NCBI RefSeq assembly: GCF_000407445.1
Contig: NZ_ASWB01000001.1
Coordinates: forward strand, 496,001-560,000
Reading direction: 5' to 3'
DNA: 64,000 nt
Source of the DNA: Enterococcus moraviensis ATCC BAA-383
GTDB lineage: Bacteria; Bacillota; Bacilli; Lactobacillales; Enterococcaceae
Part shown: piece after piece, positions 8,410 through 17,119 of the stretch
Position numbering within the stretch: the first letter of the stretch is position 1
Layout: the number at the start of each line of letters is the position of its first letter
The notes under the pieces: model-generated
Database searches by the model: none
What the model saw: the letters and a program-made list of their open reading frames with translations, nothing else
What the model was told of the DNA's origin: nothing
Program-made: the position numbers and the translations under genes

Positions 8410-8447
8410 CTGTCGTTGTAATTATCATATCACGATTACTACGACAG
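8410..8447 (-). promoter_or_regulatory. 38-bp inverted repeat: candidate PadR operator over the promoter
   Basis: Arms CTGTCGTTGTAAT (8410-8422) and the complement of CTGTCGTAGTAAT (8435-8447) match at 12 of 13 positions. On the minus strand a TATGAT -10-like hexamer lies in the centre, with TTACCT 16 nt upstream, so a protein bound to the palindrome would cover the promoter of the padR-like operon. The operator role is inferred from symmetry and position. Confidence 0.65.
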
Positions 8448-8460
8448 GTAAAGTAAAAAT

Positions 8461-8509
8461 AATCAAAATAAAAAAGAAACGTTAAAAACGCTCCTTTTTT
8501 ATTTTGATT
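8461..8509. terminator. Terminator at the 3' end of guaC
   Basis: A stem of about 20 bp (left arm 8461-8481, right arm 8491-8509) contains A-runs and T-runs on opposite sides, and its outer part overlaps the guaC stop codon. It separates guaC from the PadR operon promoter. Confidence 0.7.
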
Positions 8510-9485
8510 AGATTGTATCACCATTAAAAATAGAATTTTTAACAATTACATAATCTACTTTACGGATAGCTTCAAGATCACGTCCGCCAGCGTATGAGAT
8601 TGACGATTGTAAGTCTTGTTGCATTTCAGTCAGCGTATCCGCTAAACTGCCTTTATGTTGAATCCAAATTTTCTTGCCTTCAACATTTTTCTTTTCACCT
8701 TTTTGAAATTCAGATGCACTTCCAAAATATTCTTTATAAACAACACCATTTTCCACTTTTGTTTCACCTGGTGATTCTTCATGCCCTGCAAATAATGAAC
8801 CGATCATGACCATCGTTGCACCGAAACGAACGGATTTTGCAACATCTCCCGGTGTACGAATCCCGCCATCTGCGATAATTGGTTTTCTTGCAGCTTTAGC
8901 ACACCAACGTAGTGCAGCTAACTGCCAGCCACCCGTTCCAAAACCTGTTTTGATTTTCGTAATACAAACTTTCCCTGGACCGATTCCAACTTTTGTTGCA
9001 TCAGCTCCCGCATTCTCCAATTCACGTACAGCTTCAGGTGTTCCTACATTACCAGCAATGACGAACGTATCTGGTAAATGTTTTTTCAGATGTTGAATCA
9101 TGTTGATCACTGCATTGGAATGCCCATGGGCAATATCGATCGTTACATAGTCAGGAACTAAATTCCGTTTCGCTAATTCTTCTACAAAACCATATTCAGC
9201 TTCTTTTACACCCACACTTATAGATGTGATCAAGCCTTTATCATTCATTTTTTCAATAAATGGAATTCGAGCATTTTCATCAAAACGATGCATAATATAA
9301 AAATAATTATTTTTTGCTAAAAATTCTGCAATTTCTTCATCAATAATTGTCTGCATATTGGCAGGTACCACTGGCATCTTAAAGGTATGCTTACCTAATT
9401 TCACAACTGTATCACACTCAGAACGACTGTTCACGATACACTTATTGGGAATTAACTGGACATCTTCGTAATCAAAAACTTTCAT
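8508..9485 (-). CDS. guaC: GMP reductase
   Basis: The enzyme converts GMP to IMP with NADPH and ammonia release, linking guanine to adenine nucleotide pools. The 325-residue protein is an IMPDH/GMPR TIM barrel with the catalytic cysteine in [18 protein letters not shown] (Cys174), preceded by IAGNVGTPE and followed by the phosphate-binding [12 protein letters not shown]. The lack of CBS domains and the ~325-residue length indicate GMP reductase (type 2) rather than IMP dehydrogenase. The ATG at 9485 follows AGGAGG by 9 nt; the longer reading to 9542 has no ribosome site. It has its own promoter with three PurBox-like motifs. Confidence 0.95.
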   Translation of the reverse strand: MKVFDYEDVQLIPNKCIVNSRSECDTVVKLGKHTFKMPVVPANMQTIIDEEIAEFLAKNNYFYIMHRFDENARIPFIEKMNDKGLITSISVGVKEAEYGFVEELAKRNLVPDYVTIDIAHGHSNAVINMIQHLKKHLPDTFVIAGNVGTPEAVRELENAGADATKVGIGPGKVCITKIKTGFGTGGWQLAALRWCAKAARKPIIADGGIRTPGDVAKSVRFGATMVMIGSLFAGHEESPGETKVENGVVYKEYFGSASEFQKGEKKNVEGKKIWIQHKGSLADTLTEMQQDLQSSISYAGGRDLEAIRKVDYVIVKNSIFNGDTI

Positions 9486-9524
9486 ACTGTATTGCCTCCT
9501 AGTAAGTTCTAAATAGAAACACGC

Positions 9525-9562
9525 AAAAACACGAACAATCAAATAAGAATAGTTCGTATTTT
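9525..9562. promoter_or_regulatory. Inverted pair of PurBox-like motifs in the guaC leader
   Basis: AAAAACACGAACAAT (9525-9539) faces AATAGTTCGTATTTT (9548-9562). The two CGAA cores are divided by 17 nt, the arrangement of Bacillus-type PurR operators. The pair lies downstream of the predicted guaC transcription start (about 9570). Recognition by PurR is inferred from motif similarity. Confidence 0.65.
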
Positions 9563-9576
9563 AGAACGCCTATGCT

Positions 9577-9605
9577 AATTTACACCATACAACTATAAAT
9601 GTCAA
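9577..9605 (-). promoter_or_regulatory. Promoter of guaC
   Basis: On the minus strand a perfect -35 TTGACA (9600-9605) is followed after 17 nt by TAAATT (9577-9582). The predicted start is near 9570, giving an ~85-nt leader. Confidence 0.8.
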
Positions 9606-9640
9606 AGGTAAATGACGAAAAATGCATATCAAAAATAGTC

Positions 9641-9654
9641 ATTGTTCGTGTTTT
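9641..9654 (-). promoter_or_regulatory. PurBox-like motif about 77 bp upstream of the guaC start
   Basis: The minus strand reads AAAACACGAACAAT, the same core as the downstream box. Its centre is about 77 bp before the predicted transcription start, the position where PurR acts as activator in Lactococcus (established for L. lactis pur promoters). An activator role here is inference. Confidence 0.6.
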
Positions 9655-9681
9655 AGTTTAATGTTTCACTTTTACTCTTAG

Positions 9682-11040
9682 TTATACCGTTTTTATCTCA
9701 TTATGTTCGCTTAATTTTTCATTAGGCAATATTCTATTTAAAAGAATGGCTGCAATCGACGCTGTTGCAACAGATGAGCTAAATAGATATTGTAAAAATT
9801 GCGGTAGTGTTTGAATAAATTCTTTAGGAAGCAATGTCAGTGCTAACGTTAAAATCATGGGAATCGCAATAACATACATTTCTTTTTCACTAATATCTAC
9901 TTCTTTGATCACTTTTATCCCGCTAATTGAAATAATTCCACAGACAATTACAAAAACTCCACCAATAACAGGTGATGGAATGGAAGAAATCAAGGTAGAT
10001 AATTTACCCGACAACCCGAAAACAACAAACCATGCACCAGCTGCCACAAAGACTTTTTTACTTGCAACGCCAGTAATCGAAATGATGCCCGCATTTGTTG
10101 AATACCCCGTAACAGGAGTTGTTCCCAACAATGAAGAAACAAGACAACCGATTCCTTCACCAATGACACCTCTATTGATATTTTCATCTGTCAAAGGTTC
10201 TTCGCACACATTACTTACCGCAAACCATGTTCCAGTCGTTTCAGCCATTAAAACAACATAAATAATCGCCATCGTTAAAATAGATGATAAATCAAATGAA
10301 AAGTGAAAATCCACAAATGGAACTTGGGGAACACTGATCAATGATGCTTTTCCAACTTGAGATAAATCAAGAATCCCCATAAATTGCGCAGCCACGCTTC
10401 CGATAATCAACGCTAAAATAACAGAAGACACTCTAAAAATCCGACCTTTCCCAGGGAAACGAGAACCAATCATTGCAAATAAAACAAGTGTTGCTGCAGC
10501 AATCACTGCTAATAAAATATTTTGTCCCAAATCCCCAGAAGCATTAAATACATTGTCATTCAATGCAACTGGCATTAAAGATAAACCGACAATAAAGATG
10601 ATCGTTCCCCCAACGATTGGTGGAACAAATGCTTTGATCAAACGATTAAAGATACCAGTGACACCCAAAATAATAACTAAAATCGCCCCAATTAGACTGG
10701 CGCCTAACACAGTTCCCCAACCATTTCCATTTTGACTATTCGCAAAGTAAATACCGGCCACAGCCCCAATCGGGATAAATGATGGACCTTGTGCGACTGG
10801 TAATTTCATACAAAAATAAGATTGAATGATCGTTGCAATCCCAGCTGCTATAAATGTTGATTGAATCAATGCTGATGACTCTTTTGTTGTCAAACCAATA
10901 ATTGAAGCAATAATAAATGGCACAACATAAACATCCATTGCTAAAACATGTTGAATCCCTAAAAGAGCCGATTGTCCAATGGATAAATCATCATTTGGTC
11001 CTACTGTTAATTTTGATTTTTTGACTTGGCTTGTTGTCAT
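9682..11040 (-). CDS. NCS2-family xanthine/uric acid-type permease
   Basis: The 452-residue polytopic membrane protein of the NCS2 (nucleobase:cation symporter 2) family has the family signatures QGPSFIPIGAVAGIYFANSQ and TPVTGYSTNAGIISITGVAS, with about 12-14 helices. Its start codon is adjacent to the guanine deaminase stop, sharing one transcript. GAGGGG before the ATG lies inside the end of the deaminase gene. Guanine deaminase makes xanthine, so xanthine is the most likely substrate (PbuX/UacT type), though uric acid transporters of this family look similar. Confidence 0.88.
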   Translation of the reverse strand: MTTSQVKKSKLTVGPNDDLSIGQSALLGIQHVLAMDVYVVPFIIASIIGLTTKESSALIQSTFIAAGIATIIQSYFCMKLPVAQGPSFIPIGAVAGIYFANSQNGNGWGTVLGASLIGAILVIILGVTGIFNRLIKAFVPPIVGGTIIFIVGLSLMPVALNDNVFNASGDLGQNILLAVIAAATLVLFAMIGSRFPGKGRIFRVSSVILALIIGSVAAQFMGILDLSQVGKASLISVPQVPFVDFHFSFDLSSILTMAIIYVVLMAETTGTWFAVSNVCEEPLTDENINRGVIGEGIGCLVSSLLGTTPVTGYSTNAGIISITGVASKKVFVAAGAWFVVFGLSGKLSTLISSIPSPVIGGVFVIVCGIISISGIKVIKEVDISEKEMYVIAIPMILTLALTLLPKEFIQTLPQFLQYLFSSSVATASIAAILLNRILPNEKLSEHNEIKTV

Positions 11041-11041
11041 T

Positions 11042-12418
11042 TTATTTTTGCCCCTCTAATCTTGTCTTATTTTTATCATGAACTTTTCTGCCTTGAACCC
11101 AAACTTCCTCAATGTTTTCTGGACGTGATAAGTACAAGATTTTTTGGAAAATATCCATTAAAGGTTCATCATCAGAAAAAATCGGTAACTCTTTACTATC
11201 GAGAATTTGAACATCCCAAGCATAATCAACAGCTAATTTACCAATAGGAAGACTCAAAGAATCCCCTCCACCTGCTGTCGCTAAATAAAAAGCTTCGTTT
11301 AAGGTGATACTTGAACCCGAGACACCACGTTTTTCACTACAGCAATCTTTATCAACGCCATCTTCCAACATTCTAGAAGACATGACCGCTTGTCGGATAT
11401 TATCAAATAGACTTGGAGAAAAGCCACCTGAAATATCACTTCCTAAACCAGTTTCAATCTGATAGTCATGTAATAACTTCGCAATCGGTGTAACGGCGTT
11501 CCCAAAATACGCATTAGAGATTGGACAATGGGCAACAGCCGTTCCTTTTTCAGCAAACAGCGCCATATCATCATCAGAAAGGAACCCGCAATGCGCCATC
11601 ACCGCTTTTTCTGTAAGTAAACCAAAATCATTTAGGGCAAATGCATCATTTTTCCCAAACCGTTCTTGTACAAAAGAATGAGCCCAGTCGCTTTCGCTAC
11701 AGTGAGATTGAACATGAACATCGTACTTTTCAGCCAATTCGCCCAACCCTTTTAAAGCATCATCTGTACAGCTAGGGATAAAACGTGGTGTTACAACTGG
11801 ATAGACACCTTGAGGGGTTTGCTTGTTTAATTCTTGTACTTCTTGAATAAACAATTCAGTGTCCTCAAGTGCCAAAGCAGTTGTCTCATCACGATAGTAG
11901 TCAGGGTTTTGTTCAAGATCATCCATCACGACTTTCCCCACTAATCCTCGTTGCCCTTGTTCACTGCATATTTCTGCCAAACGTAAACTAGATTCACGAT
12001 GAACAGTAGCAAAATAGAGAGCTGTTGTCGTGCCATTTTTTATTAAATTAGAAACTAGATTGGCATAAACCGTCTCAGCAAATTGGACATCTGCAAATTT
12101 TGCTTCTAGCGGAAATGTATAGGTATTGAGCCATTCATATAGTGGTAAGTCTAACGCTGTACCTGCTTGTGCCCATTGAGGTGCGTGAATATGAAGATCG
12201 ATGAACCCTGGTAAAATATATTGTCCTTTTGTTAATTCCTGAAATTTATTTATATTCGAATACTCTTGGATAATTGATTCGTATTCCGTTTCACCTGGTG
12301 CTATCATTTTACTGATGCTACCTTTTTCTGAAATACAAAATAGATAATTTTCATAAACGTTTACCTTTTTTGGATCAACACTTGAAAATGCTGTCCCTTT
12401 TACAACAAATTTATACAA
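11042..12418 (-). CDS. guaD: Guanine deaminase
   Basis: The enzyme hydrolyses guanine to xanthine and ammonia in purine salvage and catabolism. The 458-residue amidohydrolase carries the zinc motif HIH in GFIDLHIHAPQWAQAG (His76 and His78), the substrate arginine region VTPRFIPSCTD, then HVQSHCSES and GLGSDISGG, all typical of the GuaD group. The start is taken as TTG at 12418, with GAGGAG 8 nt upstream. A longer frame to 12472 has ATG but no ribosome site and runs through a likely -10 element. The permease follows at once. A CCGAAC PurBox-like site lies about 80 bp upstream of the predicted transcription start. Confidence 0.92.
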   Translation of the reverse strand: MYKFVVKGTAFSSVDPKKVNVYENYLFCISEKGSISKMIAPGETEYESIIQEYSNINKFQELTKGQYILPGFIDLHIHAPQWAQAGTALDLPLYEWLNTYTFPLEAKFADVQFAETVYANLVSNLIKNGTTTALYFATVHRESSLRLAEICSEQGQRGLVGKVVMDDLEQNPDYYRDETTALALEDTELFIQEVQELNKQTPQGVYPVVTPRFIPSCTDDALKGLGELAEKYDVHVQSHCSESDWAHSFVQERFGKNDAFALNDFGLLTEKAVMAHCGFLSDDDMALFAEKGTAVAHCPISNAYFGNAVTPIAKLLHDYQIETGLGSDISGGFSPSLFDNIRQAVMSSRMLEDGVDKDCCSEKRGVSGSSITLNEAFYLATAGGGDSLSLPIGKLAVDYAWDVQILDSKELPIFSDDEPLMDIFQKILYLSRPENIEEVWVQGRKVHDKNKTRLEGQK

Positions 12419-12451
12419 AACACTTACTCCTCTCGTAACGATACATCCCAC

Positions 12452-12539
12452 ATTATATATAATAATTCGCATTTAATCTATATTTTTTCGTGATTTATTC
12501 CTTAAAAACTTTCAAAAACCAGCAAAAACCGAACGTTTT
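12452..12539 (-). promoter_or_regulatory. guaD upstream region: -10 element and PurBox-like site
   Basis: The minus-strand TATAAT (12452-12457) is a strong -10 element, but the -35 is poor. AAAAACCGAACGTTTT on the plus strand (12524-12539) matches the PurBox consensus AWWWCCGAACWWT except near its end, and lies ~80 bp upstream of the predicted start, in reverse orientation to the guaC box. A promoter with a weak -35 plus a box at this distance fits activation by PurR (inference). Confidence 0.55.
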
Positions 12540-12557
12540 CTGAAAACTAGCAAAAAA

Positions 12558-12594
12558 AATAAAACAAAACGTATACTGTCTTGTTTTATTTAAA
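12558..12594 (-). terminator. Terminator after the small membrane protein gene
   Basis: AATAAAACAA (12558-12567) and TTGTTTTATT (12581-12590) form a perfect 10-bp stem. On the minus strand it is followed by a run of eight T. Confidence 0.75.
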
Positions 12595-12616
12595 CCAATT
12601 CTATTTTCCGATTCTA

Positions 12617-12967
12617 CTACTCTTTATTTTGTTCTAAGCGATCTATTTTCTCATGTAATTCAGCAATCGTCTTCTTTAGTTCATCTTGCATTGTATCATG
12701 TTTTTTATGCAAGGTAGATAAACTATGATGTATCAGAGTCCCGCTACCTGCTGCCAGAGAAGCACCTAGCGCACTTAACACATTAGTATAATTTCCAAGT
12801 ATCAGTTGAACATCTGCAGACGGCTGAACATTTTTTAAAAACGGTATCCACATCGTTAACACAGCAAAAATAACTAAATATAAAAATAGAAACAAATAAA
12901 TAAATATGGATAGTTTACTAGATAATAATGCTGGAATACGTGTTAAAAATTGATTTACTTTTTTCAT
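12617..12967 (-). CDS. Hypothetical small membrane protein with C-terminal coiled coil
   Basis: This 116-residue protein has no family I can name. It has one long hydrophobic segment at about residues 18-46 (IFIYLFLFLYLVIFAVLTMW), a second weaker one around 58-82 (ALGASLAAGSGTLIHHSL), and a charged C-terminus with heptad spacing (LKKTIAELHEKIDRLEQNK) that should form a coiled coil. GGAG lies upstream of the ATG, and a promoter-like TTTACT-N17-GATAAT precedes it. It stands alone between two terminated units and diverges from the MBL hydrolase gene. Confidence 0.7.
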   Translation of the reverse strand: MKKVNQFLTRIPALLSSKLSIFIYLFLFLYLVIFAVLTMWIPFLKNVQPSADVQLILGNYTNVLSALGASLAAGSGTLIHHSLSTLHKKHDTMQDELKKTIAELHEKIDRLEQNKE

Positions 12968-13096
12968 TTTGGCTCACTCCTCTTCTGAAAACATTTCATT
13001 GAATACTTCTTTATTATCAGTGTTAACGAAAGAAAAGTAAACGAATCTAGATTTCTTTCGTATTGAACATTCGTTTAAATAAATTACTCCGACTTT

Positions 13097-13126
13097 TGAT
13101 TCTAATCGAATTTGCGGTATACTTAT
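13097..13126 (+). promoter_or_regulatory. Promoter of the MBL hydrolase gene
   Basis: TTGATT and TATACT on the plus strand are separated by 16 nt shortly before the AGGAGG site and the ATG at 13160. Confidence 0.6.
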
Positions 13127-13159
13127 AGGAGAATCATATTTACTAGGAGGTCACTTATT

Positions 13160-13786
13160 ATGCTGAAAATTGAACGGATTCAAACTGGTGTTATTCAAGA
13201 AAATTGTTACTTAGTTTTTAACGAGGCAAGTCTTTTAATCATCGATCCGGGTGCTGAACCAGAAAAAATAGCGAGTTTAATTCAAAAAACTGGTAAAAAA
13301 CCGATTGCGATTTTATTAACTCATACTCATTATGATCATATTGGTGCAGTCGAAGTTTTGCGCCATCAATATAGTGTTCCAGTTTACGTTAGTCCTTTAG
13401 AGCAAGACTGGTTAACAGATCCTGTTCTAAATTTATCTGGATTAGGTCGTCATGATGATATTGCGGATATTATTGTGCAGCCAGCAGAAGTAGAATTTGA
13501 ACTGACTGATTATGATTTAGGTGGCATCAAATTTTCTGTTGTCCCCACACCTGGACATTCTATTGGAAGTTTAAGTTTCGTTTTCGATGATTTTGTTGTT
13601 ACGGGCGATGCCTTATTCAAAGGTAGTATTGGTCGAACAGATTTGCATACTGGTGATATGGAGCAACTAATTCACAGTATCAAAACGTATCTTTTCACTC
13701 TGCCAGATGAATTCCCGGCCTACCCTGGACACGGTGATGCTACAACGATTGAGCATGAGAAAAAAACAAACCCTTTTTTTAATTAA
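13160..13786 (+). CDS. MBL-fold metallo-hydrolase (glyoxalase II-like)
   Basis: The 208-residue metallo-beta-lactamase-fold protein has THTHYDHIGA (His55, His57, Asp59, His60), a TPGHSIGSLSFV histidine, the bridging aspartate in TGDALFKGSIGR and the C-terminal PGHGDATTIEHE. This is the compact YcbL/GloB-like group common in Firmicutes, probably hydrolysing a thioester or similar small substrate; the natural substrate is unknown. AGGAGG precedes the ATG at 13160 by 9 nt; the longer reading from 13112 overlaps the promoter. It is followed after 73 bp by a phosphatase gene. Confidence 0.9.
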   Translation: MLKIERIQTGVIQENCYLVFNEASLLIIDPGAEPEKIASLIQKTGKKPIAILLTHTHYDHIGAVEVLRHQYSVPVYVSPLEQDWLTDPVLNLSGLGRHDDIADIIVQPAEVEFELTDYDLGGIKFSVVPTPGHSIGSLSFVFDDFVVTGDALFKGSIGRTDLHTGDMEQLIHSIKTYLFTLPDEFPAYPGHGDATTIEHEKKTNPFFN

Positions 13787-13859
13787 CTTATCTACATTCT
13801 ATAGAAAATAAAAAATGGGAAAACGGTTGTTATTTATACTTTAAAGGAGGAAATACACT

Positions 13860-14555
13860 ATGAATGAACCGACTACACTCTATATTATCCGTCATGGTAA
13901 GACAATGTTTAATACAATAGGACGAACTCAAGGCTGGTCTGATACGCCATTAACTAAAGAAGGCGAAGAAGTCATTGGGTATTTAGGACTTGGACTCCGC
14001 GAAACTGAATTTAAAGAAGCTTACTCCAGTGATAGCGGTCGTGCAATGCAGACAGCACGTATTATTTTACAAGAACATCTAAATGGAGAAGCTATTCCTT
14101 ACGGGACAGATAGTCGCATTCGTGAATGGTGTTTTGGTTCTTTAGATGGAGGTTATGATGGTGAACTTTGGGGAGTTGTTCCTAGAATTTTAGCCTTTAA
14201 AGACTATGAAGACATGATGACCAATCGAATTAGTTACAAGGATTTGGCAGATGCTATTATTGCCGCAGATACAGCAAATTGGGCTGAACCGTATGAAAAA
14301 ATCCGTGAACGTGTTTGGAGCGGTTTTGAAGATATCGCACATCATCGCGAAAAAAATGGCGGTGGCAACATCATGATCGTCTCGCATGGATTGACCATTT
14401 CCTTTTTGATGTCCTTGATCGATGATAGTTTGCCAATGCAAATTGGTCTTGAAAATGGTAGTGTCACAAAACTTTTGTATGAAAATGGTAAATTTACGAT
14501 CGATACAGTCAATGATACTCATTATATTGACAACGGACGTGATCTCGCGCGTTGA
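13860..14555 (+). CDS. Histidine phosphatase family protein
   Basis: The 231-residue protein of the phosphoglycerate-mutase-like superfamily has the catalytic RHG motif in YIIRHGKTMFN (His12), an SDSGRAMQTA second arginine region, the acid residue in IREWCFGSLDG and the C-terminal IVSHGLTISFL histidine. It is shaped like the small broad-specificity phosphatases rather than glycolytic GpmA. GGAGG lies before the ATG. A 24-bp bidirectional terminator closes the unit. Confidence 0.9.
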   Translation: MNEPTTLYIIRHGKTMFNTIGRTQGWSDTPLTKEGEEVIGYLGLGLRETEFKEAYSSDSGRAMQTARIILQEHLNGEAIPYGTDSRIREWCFGSLDGGYDGELWGVVPRILAFKDYEDMMTNRISYKDLADAIIAADTANWAEPYEKIRERVWSGFEDIAHHREKNGGGNIMIVSHGLTISFLMSLIDDSLPMQIGLENGSVTKLLYENGKFTIDTVNDTHYIDNGRDLAR

Positions 14556-14559
14556 TCAC

Positions 14560-14619
14560 AATTAAAATAAGAGGTTGAGGGAATCTATAAACGGTTTCCC
14601 TCAACCTCTTATTTTAATT
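14560..14619. terminator. Strong bidirectional terminator
   Basis: A 24-bp perfect stem (14560-14583 with 14596-14619, core GAGGTTGAGGGAA) sits between the convergent phosphatase and murR genes, with A/T runs at both ends. Confidence 0.9.
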
Positions 14620-14621
14620 GC

Positions 14622-15482
14622 CTAATTCAACTCTCTCTTTACAATTTCAACTGCCTCTTTCGATTGTTGTATTTTCTCTAACGTTTCATCATAATTTTTA
14701 GCGGCAAAAGCAAAAAATAAGACATCTACTACATAAAGTTGCGCCGTCAAAGAAACAGTAGCCGCACTTCTTAATGGCGCTTCACCACCAATAGGCGTTA
14801 AGAGTAAAATAGAGCTTTTTTCCGCTAATGGCGAATCTGCATTAGCTGTTAAACCAATAACCATCATTCCTTTTTCAACTGCAAGGTCTGCAAGTGCATT
14901 TGTTTCTTGATTCGTCCCTGAATTTGAGATTCCAATAAATATTCCTTTTAACCTATTCGTTCCGATTGCAGAAGCAAATAAATGATGATCCATTGTAAAA
15001 AATACGCTTAACCCTAAGCGAGTAAATTTTTGATAAATATCTTGCGCTACTAAGGATGATGCACCTAGACCATAAACAAAAATAATCTCAGCGGTCTCCA
15101 AATCACGAACCGCCTGATCGATTGCGTGATCTTCCAAATGTTCATTCGTTCGTTCTAAAATATGAACCAATCGATGTTGTAATTTGTCTTTTATAGCTGC
15201 CGTTGTTTCACCATTTTCAACCTCAGTGTTCATATGTGTATCAACTGAGCCTAAATTAGCTGAAAGTAATAATTTCAGATCCGTAAAACCACTCACTTCA
15301 ATCGAACGGCAAAAACGAATGATTGCAGCTGGGCTAGAACCAGACTTTTTCGCAAGATCCTGCGCACTTAAAGTAATGACCTCACTTGTATTTTTCAAAA
15401 TATACTCTGCCACTTTTTGTTCAGAACCTGGTAAATGTTTGAAATGATCTTGAATCGTTAAAATTATATTTTGCTGCATCAT
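14622..15482 (-). CDS. murR: MurR/RpiR-family regulator of MurNAc catabolism
   Basis: Of 286 residues, the first ~77 form an RpiR-type HTH (SGSSPAAIIRFCRSIEVSGF) and residues ~105-260 a SIS sugar-phosphate isomerase-like sensor domain (YGLGASSLVAQDIYQKF and GISNSGTNQETNALAD). It lies next to murP, murQ and mupG and most likely senses MurNAc 6-phosphate, the ligand of MurR in E. coli. A TATAAT -10 precedes it, and it is separated from the murP end by a terminator, so it has its own transcript. The start at 15482 is chosen for its AAGGA spacing; a GTG at 15488 is the alternative. Confidence 0.87.
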   Translation of the reverse strand: MMQQNIILTIQDHFKHLPGSEQKVAEYILKNTSEVITLSAQDLAKKSGSSPAAIIRFCRSIEVSGFTDLKLLLSANLGSVDTHMNTEVENGETTAAIKDKLQHRLVHILERTNEHLEDHAIDQAVRDLETAEIIFVYGLGASSLVAQDIYQKFTRLGLSVFFTMDHHLFASAIGTNRLKGIFIGISNSGTNQETNALADLAVEKGMMVIGLTANADSPLAEKSSILLLTPIGGEAPLRSAATVSLTAQLYVVDVLFFAFAAKNYDETLEKIQQSKEAVEIVKRELN

Positions 15483-15582
15483 GTACACATCCTTTTTCTA
15501 CTGAAATCTAGCTTCTTCTTTTAGTCTTCTACTACTTTATTATAGCTAAAATGAATCAGAAAAGAAACGTATCGCTAAAAAA

Positions 15583-15639
15583 GAACAACTGATTTCATTT
15601 TTAGTAATAAAATAGTCATTACTATGAAATCAATTGTTC
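15583..15639 (-). terminator. Terminator of the mupG-murQ-murP operon
   Basis: GAACAACTGATTTCAT (15583-15598) pairs with the complementary arm ending at 15639, with one wobble, and the stem extends through AGTAAT/ATTACT. On the minus strand it is followed by six T. It separates the operon from murR. Confidence 0.85.
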
Positions 15640-15660
15640 CTATACTCGTTATTGGTTAAA

Positions 15661-17097
15661 CTATTTTTCTTGTAAGTCTTTTGGTATTCCAAAGAAGAAT
15701 GTTGCGACAAAACCACCTGCATATGCTGCCAATAATCCCAAAACATACGCGAACCACTGATTATTCGCAATTAAAGGAATAAGCGCTACACCACTTGGTC
15801 CAATCGCAATTGAGCCAATGTTTCCAAAAGCTCCAATCACAGCACCTCCGATACCTCCACCAACACAGGCTGTTATAAACGGACGGCCTAATGGCAATGT
15901 TACGCCATAAATCAACGGTTCTCCAATTCCTAGAATACCAACTGGTAATGCTCCTTTGATCATTTCAACTAATTGTGTATCTTTTTTACAACGAATCCAT
16001 AAAGCTAAAGCAGCTCCAACTTGACCAGCTCCTGCCATTGCAAGGATTGGTAATAATAATGTCATACCTGTTTGTGCAATCATTTCAATATGAATCGGTG
16101 TCAAAATTTGATGCAACCCAAACATCACCATTGGTAAGAACGTTGCGCCCAGAGTAAAGCCAGCCAACATGCCACCTTTTTCTAATACAACATTGATCAC
16201 GCCAACTAAGCTATTAGAAATAAAGCCAGCTACTGGCATAATTAGAAAAATCGTGATCAACCCAATCACAAGTAACGAAAGGGTTGGCGTAATGATAATA
16301 TCGATTGAATCTGGAATGATTTTGTGCAATTGTTTTTCGATCAATGACAGCAACCACACTGCAAATATCACACCAATGATACCACCTTGTCCAGCCGATA
16401 ATGTGCCACCTGTTAAAATGTTAGGTAACGGCGCTTCAGGATTCATCCCTGTAAGCATCGTTACAGCACCGATCACACCACCAAGTGCTGGTGTTGCACC
16501 AAATTCGCTCGCACTATTGATCCCAGTATATAGTGCTAAATAAGCAAAAATTCCATTTTTAATAATATTAAGAACATCAATATACTGTTGCCAAGAATCC
16601 CCAATCGTTCCTGCTACTAATAAATTAGACATTACTGCTGCAATTCCACCGATGATTCCTGCTCCAACAAAGGCTGGAATCAATGGAACAAAAATGTTCG
16701 AAATCGATTTCAAAACAACTTTAAAACTAGAATTGCTTTTATTTTTTTCCTTTTGTGCAGCTTTGACTTGTGCAGCTTTTTCTTCAACTAATTGTTTACC
16801 AGTTTGTTTTGTTTCTGAATGAGGAAACGGTTCTCCTAGCTTTACACCAGCCATATCAACCATTTCTTGTGCCACTTTGTTAACTGTTCCTGGGCCAATC
16901 ACAACCTGTAAGGTATCATCTTCTACAACACCCATCACGCCATCAATACTTTTTAACCCTTCTAAATTTACCTTGTCGTAATCACGAATATCCATACGTA
17001 CACGCGTCATACAATGACGCAGTTTCTCAACATTATCTTGACCTCCCACTTCTTCATAGACTTCCCTAGCCAAGCGTTTGATTTTATCCTCTGCCAT
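15661..17097 (-). CDS. murP: PTS EIIBC, N-acetylmuramic acid / muropeptide specific
   Basis: This membrane permease phosphorylates MurNAc (or MurNAc-GlcNAc) during uptake. Of 478 residues, the first ~80 are the EIIB domain with the phospho-cysteine in [12 protein letters not shown] (Cys29). Residues ~110-470 are the ten-helix EIIC of the glucose superfamily, with [18 protein letters not shown]. No EIIA domain is fused, so it must use a separate EIIA-Glc-type protein; one is encoded at 19241-19732. The ATG at 17097 has GGAGG 8 nt upstream; the in-frame TTG at 17115 would contain that site. It lies 22 bp after murQ. Confidence 0.9.
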   Translation of the reverse strand: MAEDKIKRLAREVYEEVGGQDNVEKLRHCMTRVRMDIRDYDKVNLEGLKSIDGVMGVVEDDTLQVVIGPGTVNKVAQEMVDMAGVKLGEPFPHSETKQTGKQLVEEKAAQVKAAQKEKNKSNSSFKVVLKSISNIFVPLIPAFVGAGIIGGIAAVMSNLLVAGTIGDSWQQYIDVLNIIKNGIFAYLALYTGINSASEFGATPALGGVIGAVTMLTGMNPEAPLPNILTGGTLSAGQGGIIGVIFAVWLLSLIEKQLHKIIPDSIDIIITPTLSLLVIGLITIFLIMPVAGFISNSLVGVINVVLEKGGMLAGFTLGATFLPMVMFGLHQILTPIHIEMIAQTGMTLLLPILAMAGAGQVGAALALWIRCKKDTQLVEMIKGALPVGILGIGEPLIYGVTLPLGRPFITACVGGGIGGAVIGAFGNIGSIAIGPSGVALIPLIANNQWFAYVLGLLAAYAGGFVATFFFGIPKDLQEK

Positions 17098-17119
17098 GTC
17101 GTACTCCTCCTTCAATTTT

